A stretch of 64,000 nucleotides of DNA from Vitis vinifera. Lineage: Eukaryota > Streptophyta > Magnoliopsida > Vitales > Vitaceae. The stretch is from positions 883,001-947,000 of the forward strand of contig NC_081821.1 in assembly GCF_030704535.1 (NCBI RefSeq), written 5' to 3'. Positions 1-11,119 of the stretch are shown here, piece by piece. A program made the position numbers and the translations under genes. The notes below the pieces were generated by a model, which saw only the letters and a list, made by a program, of their open reading frames with translations, was not told where the DNA came from and made no database searches. Every line of letters begins with the position of its first letter. Position 1 is the stretch's first letter.

Positions 1-300
1 ATAATATTTTTATTTTTTATATTTGATATTGTCAAAAAATAATAATATGAATAAATATGAATTTATTAAATAGAATGTACCGAAGATATATAAAATAATA
101 ATATTTATTTTCATCCAAAAGTTATATATGTTATTATTTTATAATTTTAATTTATATCATTTTTATATTTATTATTATAAAAATAAGTGTAGAGGAAAAT
201 ATTTATGTTTATTTAAATGTTTTAAATAAAAAAATAGTTTGAAAAATACAATAATGATATATATAATGTTTTACAACAATACTATAATTAACAGCCTCAC
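1..300. other. AT-rich intergenic DNA
   Basis: The stretch is almost entirely A and T with many short homopolymers. I see no coding potential, RNA gene or recognisable transposon end in it. Confidence 0.6.
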
Positions 301-591
301 AGTCACAGCAGAGTGGTTTATCCACTCCTTTGAATAGCTTTTATTATCCGGAGGTCCATGGCTGACTAAGTCCTTTCCCAGATTGGATTGAAAGGTAAGG
401 GTTTTGCAAGAAAATAGCCCGTTTTATCCGCTGCAGCCTTCATCTCCCAGATTCCTTTTTAATCACTGAAAAAACACCCCAAAAAGAGTAGAAAGTGATC
501 TCTCTTTTGAAGGAGTTGATGGAGAGAGGGGGAGGGGCCGAGGACTGCAATAGCTGCATCTACCACACACCACCTACCTGTTGTTAATAAA

Positions 592-633
<42 letters not shown>

Positions 634-1080
634 CATTTAATTCTCTGTCAAGGTTTCCTGCAACCCTCAACCATTTTGAACTTTCTTCAGTATTTCATTA
701 AGAAACCCTAGTGCAGTTTCATGGAGAAGATGGGTGAGTGCAGTTTGCAGTACTACTAGTATTGTCTTGAAACCGCATCCCACTACTCTTCTGCTCAGAC
801 CCAACGCCAAGTTACCAACTGCAACACCTTTAAGGAAATTTTTGTGGAGTTTTTCAATGTAGGGAATTCTTACTTGAAACCTGGTCAGACTCGACACAGC
901 GGTCTGGTATATCTTTTCATGCAATATAGGGTTTTGGGTTTGAATCTGGATTGGGTTTTTGTTTGATTTGGGTGATAGGTATTTCTTTGGGATGTAATTA
1001 AACCTCCCATGAAGATTTTGTGTTAGGCCCTTTTCACTTCACTTGCATATCAATCGATTGGAATGCAAGGAGGGAAATAA
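300..1080. pseudogene. Unassigned gene-like fragment (possible first exon and 5' leader)
   Basis: This segment is clearly richer in G and C than its flanks and carries a GA microsatellite typical of plant 5' leaders. On the plus strand an ATG at 721 opens a frame that, apart from one TAG at 757-759, stays open to about 945 and contains a segment reading FKEIFVEFFNVGNSYLKPGQ. A strong splice donor (GTGAGT) follows the second ATG at about 734. The minus strand is also open over 667-924 (85 codons). I cannot assign either frame to a family, and no continuing exon is visible in the AT-rich DNA to the right. It may be a truncated duplicate of a gene's 5' end, or the divergent start of a gene lying off the left edge. 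Confidence 0.3.
594..628. repeat. (GA)n microsatellite
   Basis: About 16 uninterrupted GA dinucleotides. Such tracts are common in plant promoters and 5' leaders and fit the idea that the surrounding GC-richer segment was once the start of a gene. Confidence 0.9.
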
Positions 1081-1282
1081 GGGCCATAAGTTTTGAGTAT
1101 ATCATTATCTTTATAATAAAGGCATATTTATATTCCATATTTTTATTTTGTATTGAATAAATCATAATTTTTTAGAAGTTCGAGTTTTTGAAAGTTCCAT
1201 AATTTTTTTTAATATTTATATTTTTAAAATATTTTTTTAATTAGAAAGTATATTAAAAAGAATTAAATGACAAATTATATTA

Positions 1283-1640
1283 GTTTCTTAGGTTATGTTT
1301 GGTTACTGAAAAGTACTAATAAAAAAAAAATATTAAGAAAAATGATTTTTTTTATTTGGTTTCATTATGAAAAATATTAAAGAAAATTAAATATAATTAA
1401 AATTAGTTAGAAATTTATGCATTTTAAAATCATTTAATCTTTATATAATTGAAGAAAATAAGTAAAATAAGTTTAAAAAAATATGTAAAAATAATTTATT
1501 GACTTTAAATCTATTTTTTTTATTTTCCTTCACTTTTTCTTTACTTTTTTTTTTCCTCTTTTTTTTTACTCTTGCATTTTCTCACAAAATTTCCAATTAA
1601 AGAATATTGTTTTAAGTTATATTTATAAAGAATAAGAGAT
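1283..1640 (+). mobile_element. MITE-like repeat, copy 1 of a three-copy family
   Basis: It begins with GGTTATGTTTGGTTACTGAA after a TTA. Its interior runs through blocks such as AATCATTTAATCTTTATATA and GTAAAATAAGTTTAAA. The same blocks appear in reverse complement at about 26168-26457 and, shortened and duplicated, at 55729-55925. No coding capacity. The right boundary is uncertain. Confidence 0.5.
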
Positions 1641-3120
1641 GGTTTGATAGCACCACCTTGCTTTGCTTTGAAAAAAGCACACGCCTTTTATTAAAAATTT
1701 AACCTTTTATTAGAAATTTAAAATATGATTATTAATCGAGGATCTTTATGATAACATTAAGACAGTTAAGTATATTTTATTTTTAATTATTAGAATATGA
1801 AATATTACCATTGTTAATGGCCTCATCATGGCTTTGAAATTTAAAAGGGTTGCTTACTATAAATTTGAACATATAAAGAAAAATCCAATTTTATTGTAAA
1901 TTAAAAACTACATTTTCCAATAGTATTGTTATATTTACATCTTGGAAAATATATTTTCACATAATATGAATTTATTTTCATAGAAAAAAATTATTTTCAA
2001 ATATGGTATGGCTTCATTTATGTTCTTCACAACCAAAGCAAAGTGTCCTCCGTTTAAGGCTCTCTCTTTTGGAAACAAATTAATTTGATAATTGTTTTGA
2101 AAACATAGTCAATTTTGATAAATTCAACAAAAAAAACTGATTTATTTTTTAAAATTTTGGAAGTAGTTTACTTGGTTTGGGTTCAAAATGACCCTTGTAG
2201 CAATAAAAATATGTATTTGGGATTTATTTGAAATATTTATTCAAAAATGGATTATTTTCTCTTTTCTGCTTCATCTTTTATTTTTTATTTTTTATTTTAA
2301 ATTTGTTTGAAAGTATATTTTAAAATTACGATTTCAATATAAATTTAGAAATTGATGATTTTAATACAAGGAAAATGACATGATTAATGGAACCAAATCA
2401 TAAAATTAATAAATTGGGTAAACTTAAAAAAAAAAACCTCTAAAACATAAAAGAATTAAATATAGAATATAAACAAACTCGTCAATCATCATATGATTCC
2501 TCATAAACTCAGTGGAGAGCTCGACCCTAATATCCCAAGCAAAACACAACAAAACTTATTCAAACTTCACAATCCAATAAAAAATTTATTACATATGAGA
2601 TATTTTTTTGTAAAACATTTTTACCCTTTTCACATTAAGTTGTATTTAAATTATAATTTGTTTTAAATAAAGTTGGCAAGACAGACATAGAAGCTGAAGT
2701 TCAAATGGGGCTTATATTTTCTTAGAAGGTAATTTAAATATGCATGAAAATCTCTAGAGGTAAACTCAGCCAACAAACCATCTAATTGAAGGAGAAAAAG
2801 GAGATTAACCATACCCTCAAAATCATATGCATACAAAATAAAGTTAAAGATATATAACCTAGTCTTATTTGTCTGTCTCAAGCTTCATACAAGACGAGGT
2901 CAACAAAGAGAAATTTTAATTTCCAAATGTTGTTTCTTTGAACTTCCTTTTAAAAGAGAAAATTGACGGTCCAATCTCCTATTCCAATCAAAATGTAAAA
3001 GTCTAGCTAGAGACCAGTCTTTACCTACCAAATGCGACTATGATATAAAAAAATTTCCACCCTGACTTTGAAAATTATGACAAGAAAGATGATCAGTGGG
3101 AACTGCAAAGAAACAAACAA
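1640..3120. other. AT-rich intergenic DNA upstream of peptide gene A
   Basis: Long A/T runs and only short chance open frames. Nothing recognisable as a gene, RNA or transposon end. The distal promoter of the small peptide gene at 3179 presumably lies in its right-hand part. Confidence 0.5.
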
Positions 3121-3131
3121 ACATGGTTGTG

Positions 3132-3139
3132 TATAAATA
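3132..3139 (+). promoter_or_regulatory. TATA box of peptide gene A
   Basis: TATAAATA lies 40 bp upstream of the ATG at 3179. The same motif stands upstream of peptide gene D (27101-27108). At this spacing the 5' leader would be very short, about 10-20 nt. Confidence 0.5.
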
Positions 3140-3178
3140 CAATACCATACCTGCATTATCCCTTCATCCGGAGGCAAC

Positions 3179-3489
3179 ATGAAGAGATGCCTTATTCTTT
3201 GTTCTCTCATAATTACTACCCTAATTCTCACATGGAGCACCCTTGCGGCAGGTAAGATTCACTTGTTAAAACTTATATCTATTGCTGGTTCAATTGGCAC
3301 CTTTTTTTTTTTTAATTGTTATTGTTTTTAGAAGTGTTATTGGTATATTTTTCCTTAGGTAGAGGAGGACAAGTATTGAGATGGGCAACGGTGGAGCATA
3401 TTTCTATTGGAAACCCACCACCGCCTCCAAGGGCCATTCCACGTCCACCGCCACCACCTCCAGCAGCGCCATCAGGGTCGAATCCTTGA
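3179..3489 (+). CDS. Small secreted proline-rich peptide, copy A (two exons)
   Basis: Exons 3179-3251 and 3359-3489 join across a 107-bp GT-AG intron (phase 1) to give 67 aa. Residues 1-25 form a classic signal peptide: basic MKR, a hydrophobic core (LILCSLIITTLILTW), then STLAAG. Next comes a short linker, RGGQVLRWATVEHISIG, then a proline block broken by R-A-I-P-R, and the tail AAPSGSNP just before the stop. There is no cysteine in the mature part. Intron position, linker (R-G/E-G start) and proline block are shared with copies at 11739 and 27265 and with the remnant at 9777, which supports a real gene family over chance. The product is probably exported to the cell wall or apoplast and may be processed to a signalling peptide. 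I do not recognise a named family; hydroxyproline-rich systemin-like or CLE-like peptides are only loose comparisons. Confidence 0.6.
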
Positions 3490-3639
3490 TGCACATTCCT
3501 GCGTTTCCATGTTATTGCAAGTGTTATTCCCAATATTATGTGAAGAGTTCGATAATTTGTCAATGGGAATATTGAGTTGTATTTCCACTTCGAAAAATTT
3601 TATACATATGAATAAGAGGGACATAAATACCATTTTTTA

Positions 3640-4500
3640 AAATTAAGGTAATGAAATATTATTAATATGGATAATTTCCATTATGGAATTATTGATTTTG
3701 TAAATCTCTTTAATTATTCATATTCTGTAAATTCTTTGTATTTCTTTTGATGATTTCACTTATGTTATATTTTTGTTGTAAAAATTTATAAAAAGTAAGA
3801 CACCCACCAACAATATCATATCATATCATATCATATCGTAATTTTCAACTTAATCTAGAAAGGAGAATAAATATTTTTCAGAATTATAATTATTTTCAAG
3901 GGTTATTGTACTTATTATGGTATCTAAAAGGGGGATTCCCATTGTAGATTTCCCTTATTTATTTATTTTTTAAAAATAATTCTATGTTAAAATCTCTCTC
4001 GTCCTCTTATGTTTCTACAATTAAATGTATTTATCTCAAATTTCCCATTTTAAATACTTTTGGATATGATCTTAAGGTACATCAATAATCAATATGACAA
4101 AAGTCCTTATATCAATACCAACTAATTTTGATATTTGTAGCTAGTGATGTAAGTAAAATCGAAAAAATGGACAAACCCATCTAAATCAAACAATACATAT
4201 CATATTGGTTGGACTTTCGTTTTTTTGTCTCATAACCAATAAAAATTGAAACAAATTGATATTCTAAAACATATATATAATTTTTTGCTATTTGATAACA
4301 TTTTTTATATTAGATTCTATTAAAGTAATTCATTATTTTTATATTATGGTCAAATTAATTTTAAATATATTTAATATATTTTTAACATCAAATCTAAATT
4401 GGTTTTAATTAATTTTAAAAATAAATTAGACGTAGGACCTAATATAAACTCAAATTAATGAACTTTTGACTTAAAAAATAAAAATTTATAACTAGGTTGA
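3640..4500. other. AT-rich intergenic DNA
   Basis: Apart from the TCATA microsatellite I see no gene or transposon end. It separates peptide gene A from the GC-richer gypsy-type element starting near 4.5 kb. Confidence 0.5.
3808..3837. repeat. (TCATA)n microsatellite
   Basis: Four to five copies of a TCATA pentamer in tandem. No associated gene. Confidence 0.75.
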
Positions 4501-5457
4501 AGACTAAAAAAGCCATTAATGTTAATACCTCGTGTCCCTGATGATCCACGTAGTTGCCAAATGGATGGATGCGTAGTTCTCAACCAATACAGGTTCTTGA
4601 TTCAGTTGGTTTACCTGCAAAAGACGTCCGGACAGGGTGTTCGGACGCACCCTCCGATGGTTTTGTTAGCCATGGTTAGAGAGAGATAATCAGTTGACTT
4701 TTTACTAGGTATTGCAAGCTTACCTTCCTCTTTGTGTGAAGGTTGATATATATAGTATCAGAAGCTTTAATTCCCTCTTTAATGGCAGGGAGATATTTTG
4801 TGTTGTTATGATGACATTAGGTGGTGGCAGGGCTACCATCACCCTATGGGTGGCTGACAGAGATCGTGGTAGGTGATCGTGTGAAGTGATCGTGGGAAGT
4901 GACTTGTTGTCACTTCATCTTGTCTCTTCACTCTGCAGGTGGTGTAACGTGGGCCATGACAGGCTGTTGTGATAACGTGTGAGACTTGCTTGCTTTAGTC
5001 AATGATCCGGACCATTATATCCGGATGTACTACATTGGTTATCCGGATGTATCGTGGAAGTCATCTGGATGTTTTATGTTTATAAGTGTCGTTTGACTTT
5101 CCTTGAGGCAGGCCGGATATGAGGGCGCGTTGCGTGTATCCGGATGGGATGGTCCGAATGGTATGTGTGCTACGTGTCACTACGAGGTGTGTGGCACGTG
5201 CTCTCAGGAGGAGGGGTCCCTACAATGCCCCCCTTTTTAACTTGCCCATTTTGCTTAAGCAAAAAATGGGTGGGTTAAAAATAATCGGTTTTTTGAAACT
5301 GAAGTCGTCCTTTGTCTGGTTGGGCCAAGTGGCGAGTAGGGGTGCGGGAGCCAAAAAAGGCATTTATGATGAGCCGCCGACTCTGGGTATTCCTAGGCAG
5401 CATGTCGTTTCAATGATGGCGTTGCTGTGCGTTTGGCTTTCCGAGGGGTTGTCCCCC

Positions 5458-5464
5458 TATAAAT
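5458..5464 (+). promoter_or_regulatory. TATA-like box inside the retroelement leader
   Basis: TATAAAT after a run of C residues, about 370 bp before the reading frame of the gag-like pseudogene. Plausible element promoter; not testable from sequence alone. Confidence 0.3.
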
Positions 5465-5831
5465 AGCATACTGTGCCTTCTGTTGCATTTTTTCCTACTG
5501 CGTTTTTTCTGAGAGTTTTTTGCTTCTTCTTCCTTCTATGCTCTCCTTTGCTTTTTCTGAGTGAAGCCCTAGAACCTTTCTGCCGGTGATTTTCGTGTTT
5601 GCAACAACAACCTTTCTTCTTCAGATTTCCACTCGGTACGTGTATTTTGCGTTTGTCTTTCCCTTTGTTGCGTTTTTTTGTTCATTGGCTTCGTTTCTAA
5701 CTTGTTTGGGCAAGTCGTTTGCTACTGTGTGTTGAATGTTTGGTATTTGTTGGTTTTCTGGGATTTTTTGAGGGTGTTTTTGACTGTTTTTGGTTAGGGT
5801 TTGTGAGTTTTTGGATCACAGTGTTTGACTG

Positions 5832-8203
5832 TTGCACTTCTTGTATGTAGGTTTCGGTTCAGCCTCGGGTTTAAAAAATGTCTGCAAAGAAGAAACTGTC
5901 TCATCTGTCCGGGCCAGCGATGCTCGTGAGAAATCTATAGACAAACTGAATGCGAAGGAGTTCCGAGATCGGTTCTGCATCCCAAATGGTGTGATTGTGG
6001 AATTACTGAATGAGGAGGAGCTTGTGCCGACTGAGAAAGCTGAAGGAAATGCCATCATTTTCTCAAAAGAGCAATTCAACGTGGGGCTCCGGTTCCCTCT
6101 TCCGGCGTTGTTCAAGGAATTCCTCCATTTCTCCCAGATTCCACCCGCCTTCATCCATCCCAACATAGTCCGAGTGCTGATGGGATGCAACATTATAAAC
6201 ATGCTGTACAATCTCGACCTCTCGCTGCTGGAGGTTCTTTTCGTCTACTCCCTGAAGAAAGGAAAAAATGATATCTTTAGCATGTCCGCTCACCTACCCT
6301 TCCTTCAATTGGTGACGGAGCTGCCGGATTCGACGAAGGGAGGGGCGAAGGGACACGTGATGGTCCGGGGAGCGTGGGCGGGGCTATTGGAGCATCCGAC
6401 GACGCCTTTTTCTCTAAACTACTCCACAGTGCTTCCGGGTAAGTTTGCTTGCGGGTTTTGTCCGACTTTTACCTTGTTGTCTTTTTGTTGATCTTTCCGG
6501 ACGACATTCTTATCTTTTGTTGCTAATAATGCAGGTCCGGAAAGGAGGGGCCACATAGTTGACTAGGTGGAAAAGGCGTCTTTTGCCTGCCTTAATAAAT
6601 TATTTGAGATAGACGCTAAGGAGAGACATTATGGGACGCTGCTCACTGCGCGGAACCTAATGGCCGTCGTTTGGGAGTCCCAGGAGTATGTCGTCAACAT
6701 TTTCCCCAGGAAGATGCCAAAGGAGGTAGTGCCTGGGGAGCATTACATTCTGAAGGATCTCCCTATCTATCAAGAGGTGAAAGAAGCTGATGCTGAGAAA
6801 CGCCGAGCCCTCCTTAATGATCGGGAGAAGAGAAAAAACGAGGGAACTCTACGGAAGGCTCCTGGACAGAAACGCAGCGCAGCCTCCCCTCCAAGGAAAG
6901 CCCCAGCGAAAAAGAGGAGGCTGGTAAAAAATGGGAAGGGAGTGAAGGAGCCTACTCCCCTAAAGGAGTTTGTTCCTCCGCCTATTACCCATGCGGCGGA
7001 GGTAATAATAGAGGAGCCAGTGAACCCTGCCCCCCACTCCATTTCAAGTGGCCCCGGACACGTCGCGGGACTGAACCATTCGGGGCCCTCCTTGTCTGCG
7101 GTTGCCCGTTTGGCTACTCTGGCTGAGGAAGCTGCGTCCATAAACCATCCCGGCTCCCCCCATCCGGATGCTGATGCAATTGAGGCCCTTTGCGCGACTC
7201 CAATGGAGGAAACGGGGGTAGAAAGCCAGAGTCAGCCCTCTGACGATCCAAACCGTCTCGCTCTTGTTCTGGTAAAGGGGCCACCTTCAAAGAGGTCGTG
7301 CTCGGCGCGCAATCTAAAGTCCGGACTCATCGGGTGGCTTCAAGATCGATTGCAAGAGATTGAAGTTAGTTGCTCATCCGCCCAAGATGCTCATCCGGAG
7401 GGGAGTGAGGTGGAGATGGCAACTGAGACTCTAGTCGTCCCGGTGGTGGTCCCGGACGAGGGTGCACCCGGAGAGACCCCTTCAGGCTGAAAACGTTGAG
7501 GCCTCGGATCCGGAAGAAGAGTTGCTTTCTAACGCCTCATCGGGGGGGAATCCTGTTAATGATGCGGCTTGCACCTCCGCTAGCCCTTTTAGTTATGCGG
7601 AGTTCGAAGAAAAGTTGAAACAGATTCCACCCGGCTCGACTACCGTCATGCCTTCAGCCAAGATGTTTGAGATGGTGGAAACGGTATACTGTTTTTTTTT
7701 TCTTTGTCACTCTGATGTGTTTTTGTTGGTATGGTTTATAACTTTGCTTTTCTTGCTTGTGTGTTTGAATGCAGCTGGTAAGTGGTCTTCGTGGCATGGC
7801 TCAACAACACGATTTATTCACTGACTTGCTGCAAACCACTGATTATATGAAGGCCTTCGCGTCTCAGCACAAAAATAGTGAAGATCAGCTGCGCTTGAGA
7901 CTAGAGGAGGCCGAAGCCAGTTTATCCACCGCTCGGGGGGAGAATGAGGCCCTCCGGGCGGATTTGGCTGAGGCAAAGAGCCGGGAGGAATCGATGGAGG
8001 CCCGCCTGCATGAGGCAGAAGATGAGATGACCCGTCTGAGGGGGGATGTGAGGCAACTCCGGACGGAGGCTTCGATTGAAAAGAAGCAGAAGGAGGATCT
8101 GCAGCTGTGCCTGGTAGCGCAAAAAGAGGAGCTAGAGGGAGAGTTTGTTGCAGACAGGGAGACGCTTGAAGCGGACTACCAAAAGCAAGTGGATGGTAAT
8201 TAA
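5832..8203 (+). pseudogene. Gag-like 'putative gypsy-type transposon' protein (Transposase_28 family), broken
   Basis: Three exon-like blocks join in frame at good splice sites: about 5850-6438, 6535-7683 and 7775-8203. The first encodes the conserved Transposase_28 core (FRDRFCIPNG, then EQFNVGLRFPLPALFKEFLH, then KKGKNDIFS). The second is basic and proline-rich (KAPAKKRR). The third is a long charged coiled coil rich in E, A, L and R. Breaks: a TAG at 6564-6566 inside exon 2 where the frame otherwise reads HIVD-VEKA; a frame change between about 7470 and 7490; no clear initiating ATG; and loss of the C terminus after residues DYQKQVDGN. Intact splice sites beside coding breaks suggest recent decay. 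The family is abundant in grapevine and thought to be retroelement-encoded, with no known enzymatic activity. Confidence 0.75.
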
Positions 8204-8439
8204 GGACCGGAAGGAATGCTAAAACCCTTGTCTCAACACTCATCAATCAAATCATTTGAAAGAATTAAAGAAATCCAGCAGTGGCTATGTATCAGAGAAT
8301 TCAAACCATCTCACTATTTTTAAAAAATATATTTTTTTAAAGTTAAAAAATATACTTAAAAAATATGCAGCCTTTCAAGAAACTAATTAATACTTAAAAG
8401 TTAAACCTTTTCAAAATGGCCGGATGTTGAGGGCGGGCG

Positions 8440-8605
8440 GAGAAGCACGGCAGCAGCAGCTGCAAGGGGCGGACTGGCAGAACGGCAACAGCTGTAAGGG
8501 GCGGACTGGCACAGCGGTGGCACGACGACGACAGCTGTAGAGGGCGGACTGGCACCGCGGCAGCAGCTGCAGTAGCTGCAGGGGGCGGACTGAGGTGGGG
8601 AGGGA
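8440..8605. repeat. GC-rich minisatellite (GGGCGGACTGGCA units)
   Basis: Four to five imperfect units of about 35-45 bp, each containing GGGCGGACTG followed by a GCAGCAGCTGYA block. It is one of the most GC-rich spots in the window and stands out sharply from AT-rich neighbours. Chance open frames on both strands reflect the triplet-like periodicity. Confidence 0.7.
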
Positions 8606-8714
8606 GGGTTTCGGGCTTCCAGATTTGAGATTTGTAGCCAAACTAGGAGATTGAATATATATACCCTCTAAAACGGCGTTGTTTTGATGCAGCTTAAAAA
8701 AAAAAATATATTTT

Positions 8715-8905
8715 AATTGAATCGGTCGGTTCGGAGAAAACCGGACGGTTCATCCGGTTCACTGGTTGGACCGTTGGTTCAGGCGGTCCGACCCTGGTTC
8801 GATTCCATCCCGGTCCAATTAGCCGGATCGGACCGGAAACGCCACCAGTCGGCGGTCAGACCGGTCGGACCGGCCGGTCCGGTCCGGTTTTCAAACCATT
8901 GGAAA
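8715..8905. repeat. CCGG-rich repeat segment (CGGTCCGGTCCGGTT motifs)
   Basis: Dense in GGACCGG/CCGGTCC words (for example GACCGGCCGGTCCGGTCCGG at the right end), which form many local inverted repeats. It ends in GGTTTTCAAACCATTGGAAA. It looks like a dispersed transposon fragment rather than a gene; I cannot name the family. Confidence 0.45.
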
Positions 8906-8929
8906 ATACAGATCAATTCTTAATTTTAT

Positions 8930-9776
8930 TTTTGGTTATTTAGGATAAATATTCTCCTTTTTTATTTTCAAGTGGTCCGAAATTTACAGTAAGATTAAAT
9001 CTTCTATGGGGTGTCAAGTTCTGAGGTCCCGATGCAAGAAAAAGAGTCTTCCAAAATTCAAGCCTTCACATAAATTCTTTTCATCACTAGGTTCGCGAAG
9101 ATGCCCAATTGTGAGGAATAAGAAATCTCTTAGCTTAAGATAAATCTAACCCTTAAAAAGTGGAGTACTCCTATTTTTTCTATTCCTATAACAAAAACCA
9201 TTGCTCCTTTCGTTCATTTTTGGAATTTTTTATAGTGGTCCCCTCCATTTTTGGTATGTTTAACAAAAAAAAATCCATGCTAGCCCCCATTCCATATCTG
9301 TAAATATCAAACACATCTTCACCAAATAGAACCCAAACACATATATAACAACAACAATAACGTGAAAACCAAACGAATTTACAAAAAAAAAATTAAAATT
9401 TATGATAAACTGAAAAACTCATAAATCTTACCTGACCAATGACTTCCAAACTTTGAATTTGAGCCACGGATGCAAAGGAAGGATGAAACCCTAAAGAGAC
9501 GAAACCCTAAAAGGGAAGAAAGGTAACTGGGAAGGAAGAAGGTAATTGGGAAAATGAATAAACTTAATCGGGAAAGGGGGAAAAGGTAAAGGAAAGTTAA
9601 AGCCGTAGTTGGTAACTACGACTTTGAATGTTTTTAAAAATAATCAAAGCTGTAGTCACCAACTACGATTTTAAACACGTGGCAATCTACATGGCGCAGA
9701 CACATTAGATTAGGCATTATTTTATAAATGAGGGTACTTTATGGATTTTTTTTTTAAATTTAGTCTTTTGGGTCAA
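8930..9776. other. Probable transposon-derived insertion with palindromic motifs
   Basis: No coding capacity. At 9602-9622 there is a near-perfect hairpin (GCCGTAGTT, GGT, AACTACGAC), and 9611-9627 pairs with 9644-9660 with three mismatches. The segment sits where exon 1 and most of the intron of peptide copy B should be, so it may be a transposon that replaced or displaced them. I found no clear terminal inverted repeats or target-site duplication. Confidence 0.35.
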
Positions 9777-9888
9777 AGCTCGGGAAGGAGGACAAGTACC
9801 AAAATTGATGATTGTGCAGAGGGTTGGAAATCGAGCTTCACTGCCCCCGCCACCACCTCCAACAGCGATAACATGGAATGGGCCTTGA
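9777..9888 (+). pseudogene. Small proline-rich peptide, copy B (exon 2 remnant)
   Basis: From 9781 the frame reads REGGQVPKLMIVQRVGNRAS, then a six-proline block, then TAITWNGP and a TGA at 9886-9888. This matches the second exon of the peptide family (linker R-E/G-G, V-x-x-V-G, prolines, short tail, stop). An AG precedes it (TCAAAG), so an acceptor may persist. No signal-peptide exon is found in the 800 bp upstream, where the DNA looks transposon-derived. The tail differs most from its relatives, lacking the P-S/P-G core. Best read as a decayed copy. Confidence 0.55.
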
Positions 9889-9889
9889 T

Positions 9890-10503
9890 GAGCATTTTAC
9901 ACACATTTCATATGTAATAGAAGCTAGATATTTTGTTGTGTCAATATTAATAACTATAACAATTACAAGTTGTCTCATCATATTATTACATATTTTATTG
10001 TGCTAGTAGAAGCTTTAATGCAAATAATATTAGTTCAAAAAAAAAAAAAAAAAAAACAATCACACAAAGGCATATGAAGTTTTAATGTGGTTCAACTAAC
10101 TATGTTTGCATTCACGAATGAAAGAAAATCATTCCACTATATCATAGAAAATAATATAGATAAAAGAACTAGATATAACTATTAGGTTTCCAAAACATCT
10201 CATACTACCCCACCCCTTATATTTACACCTTGAACCACAAGCTCGTTCGTTTCATTGGGTATTTTCGATTTTTCCTCACATCTCTATCCAACACATATAG
10301 TCTTTATAAGTTTATTTTCATCTTATAAACTTTTCCTCTCATGATTTAGAATATTTATAAAACTATTTCCAACAAGTTTTCTTAATCTATAAAAAAATCT
10401 AATATTACAATAACATATCAACTTAGAAAATATTTTATACAATATTCTTTATATAAAAAATTCTATATTAATTAGAAATTTAAGACACTTTCCAACACAC
10501 CCT
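9890..10503. other. AT-rich intergenic DNA
   Basis: Contains an A homopolymer near 10039-10057 and short chance frames only. No gene or transposon terminus recognised. Confidence 0.5.
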
Positions 10504-10512
10504 TTAATTGTA
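10504..10512. repeat. Left target-site duplication TTAATTGTA
   Basis: Identical to 11120-11128, immediately outside the inverted-repeat end of the MITE. Confidence 0.8.
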
Positions 10513-11119
10513 GGGAGAATTATGTTTTGGGGGTAGATGGGCCCCCAAATTAACAAAAGGTCCATATAACTCTTTAAATTGAGTTGAAGGATATGAAATA
10601 GTAACGGACAAATATACCCTTTAAGAATACATATAAAATATTTTATAAAATTAAGTTAAATAATTTTTTTTCAATAATTTTTTTTTCAAAAATACTAAAT
10701 TAAATAAAAGTAGTTTTCAAAAATATTAAATTAAATAATTTTTTTTCCAAAAATATTAAATTAATTTTTTTTTCAAAAATATTAAATTAAATTAAATTAT
10801 TTAAAAAAATATTAAATTAAATAAATTTATTTTAAAAACACATTAAATTAAATAAAAGTATTTTAAAAAATATTAAATTACATAAAAGTATTTTTTAAAA
10901 ATATTAAATTAAATAAAAAATATTAAATTAAATAAAAGTATTTTTAAAAAATATTAATTTTTTTTCTCAAAATCAACGAAAGACATTTTTAGAAATACTG
11001 AAGGATGATATCCTTCAACTCAATTTTCATATTTTCATTGGGTCTTGGGCTCAATTTGAAGAGTTACATGGACTTTTTGTTAATTTAGGGGCCCATCTAC
11101 CCCAAAACATAATTATCTC
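10513..11119. mobile_element. Mutator-type MITE with 9-bp target-site duplication
   Basis: The ends are inverted repeats of about 70 bp: GGGAGAATTATGTTTTGGGG on the left mirrors CCCCAAAACATAATTATCTC on the right, and the match continues inward through ATTAACAAAAGGTCCAT. A further matched block (GAGTTGAAGGATAT) follows after a short one-sided insertion. The element is bounded by a perfect 9-bp direct repeat TTAATTGTA at 10504-10512 and 11120-11128. A 9-bp duplication is the hallmark of Mutator-like elements. The 607-bp interior is AT-rich, with repeated ATTAAATTAAATAAAAGTAT-type units and no coding capacity. Confidence 0.85.

Larger units (their letters stand above)
4500..8215 (+). mobile_element. 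Degenerate gypsy-type (Transposase_28) retroelement fragment
   Basis: The block is markedly more GC-rich than its surroundings and is peppered with TCCGGA/CCGGATG motifs from about 4620 to 8205. A promoter-like TATAAAT at 5458-5464 is followed by a leader of about 370 bp and then the broken gag-like gene. The coding part ends abruptly in AT-rich DNA after 8203. I found no LTR pair, polymerase or integrase, so this is a 5' fragment or non-autonomous relative. Boundaries are judged by base composition only. Confidence 0.6.

Noticed and set aside
3312..3563. Minus-strand frame opposite peptide gene A with a glycine run
   Set aside because: The glycine run is the complement of the proline codons of the plus-strand peptide; its signal-peptide and intron context support the plus strand.
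5119..5466. 115-codon plus-strand open frame before the gag-like pseudogene
   Set aside because: It lies in the GC-rich leader of the retroelement, spans its TATA-like box and has no family features; likely chance.
7818..8246. 142-codon minus-strand frame opposite the coiled coil
   Set aside because: Mirror of the plus-strand coiled-coil coding region, which matches a known element family.
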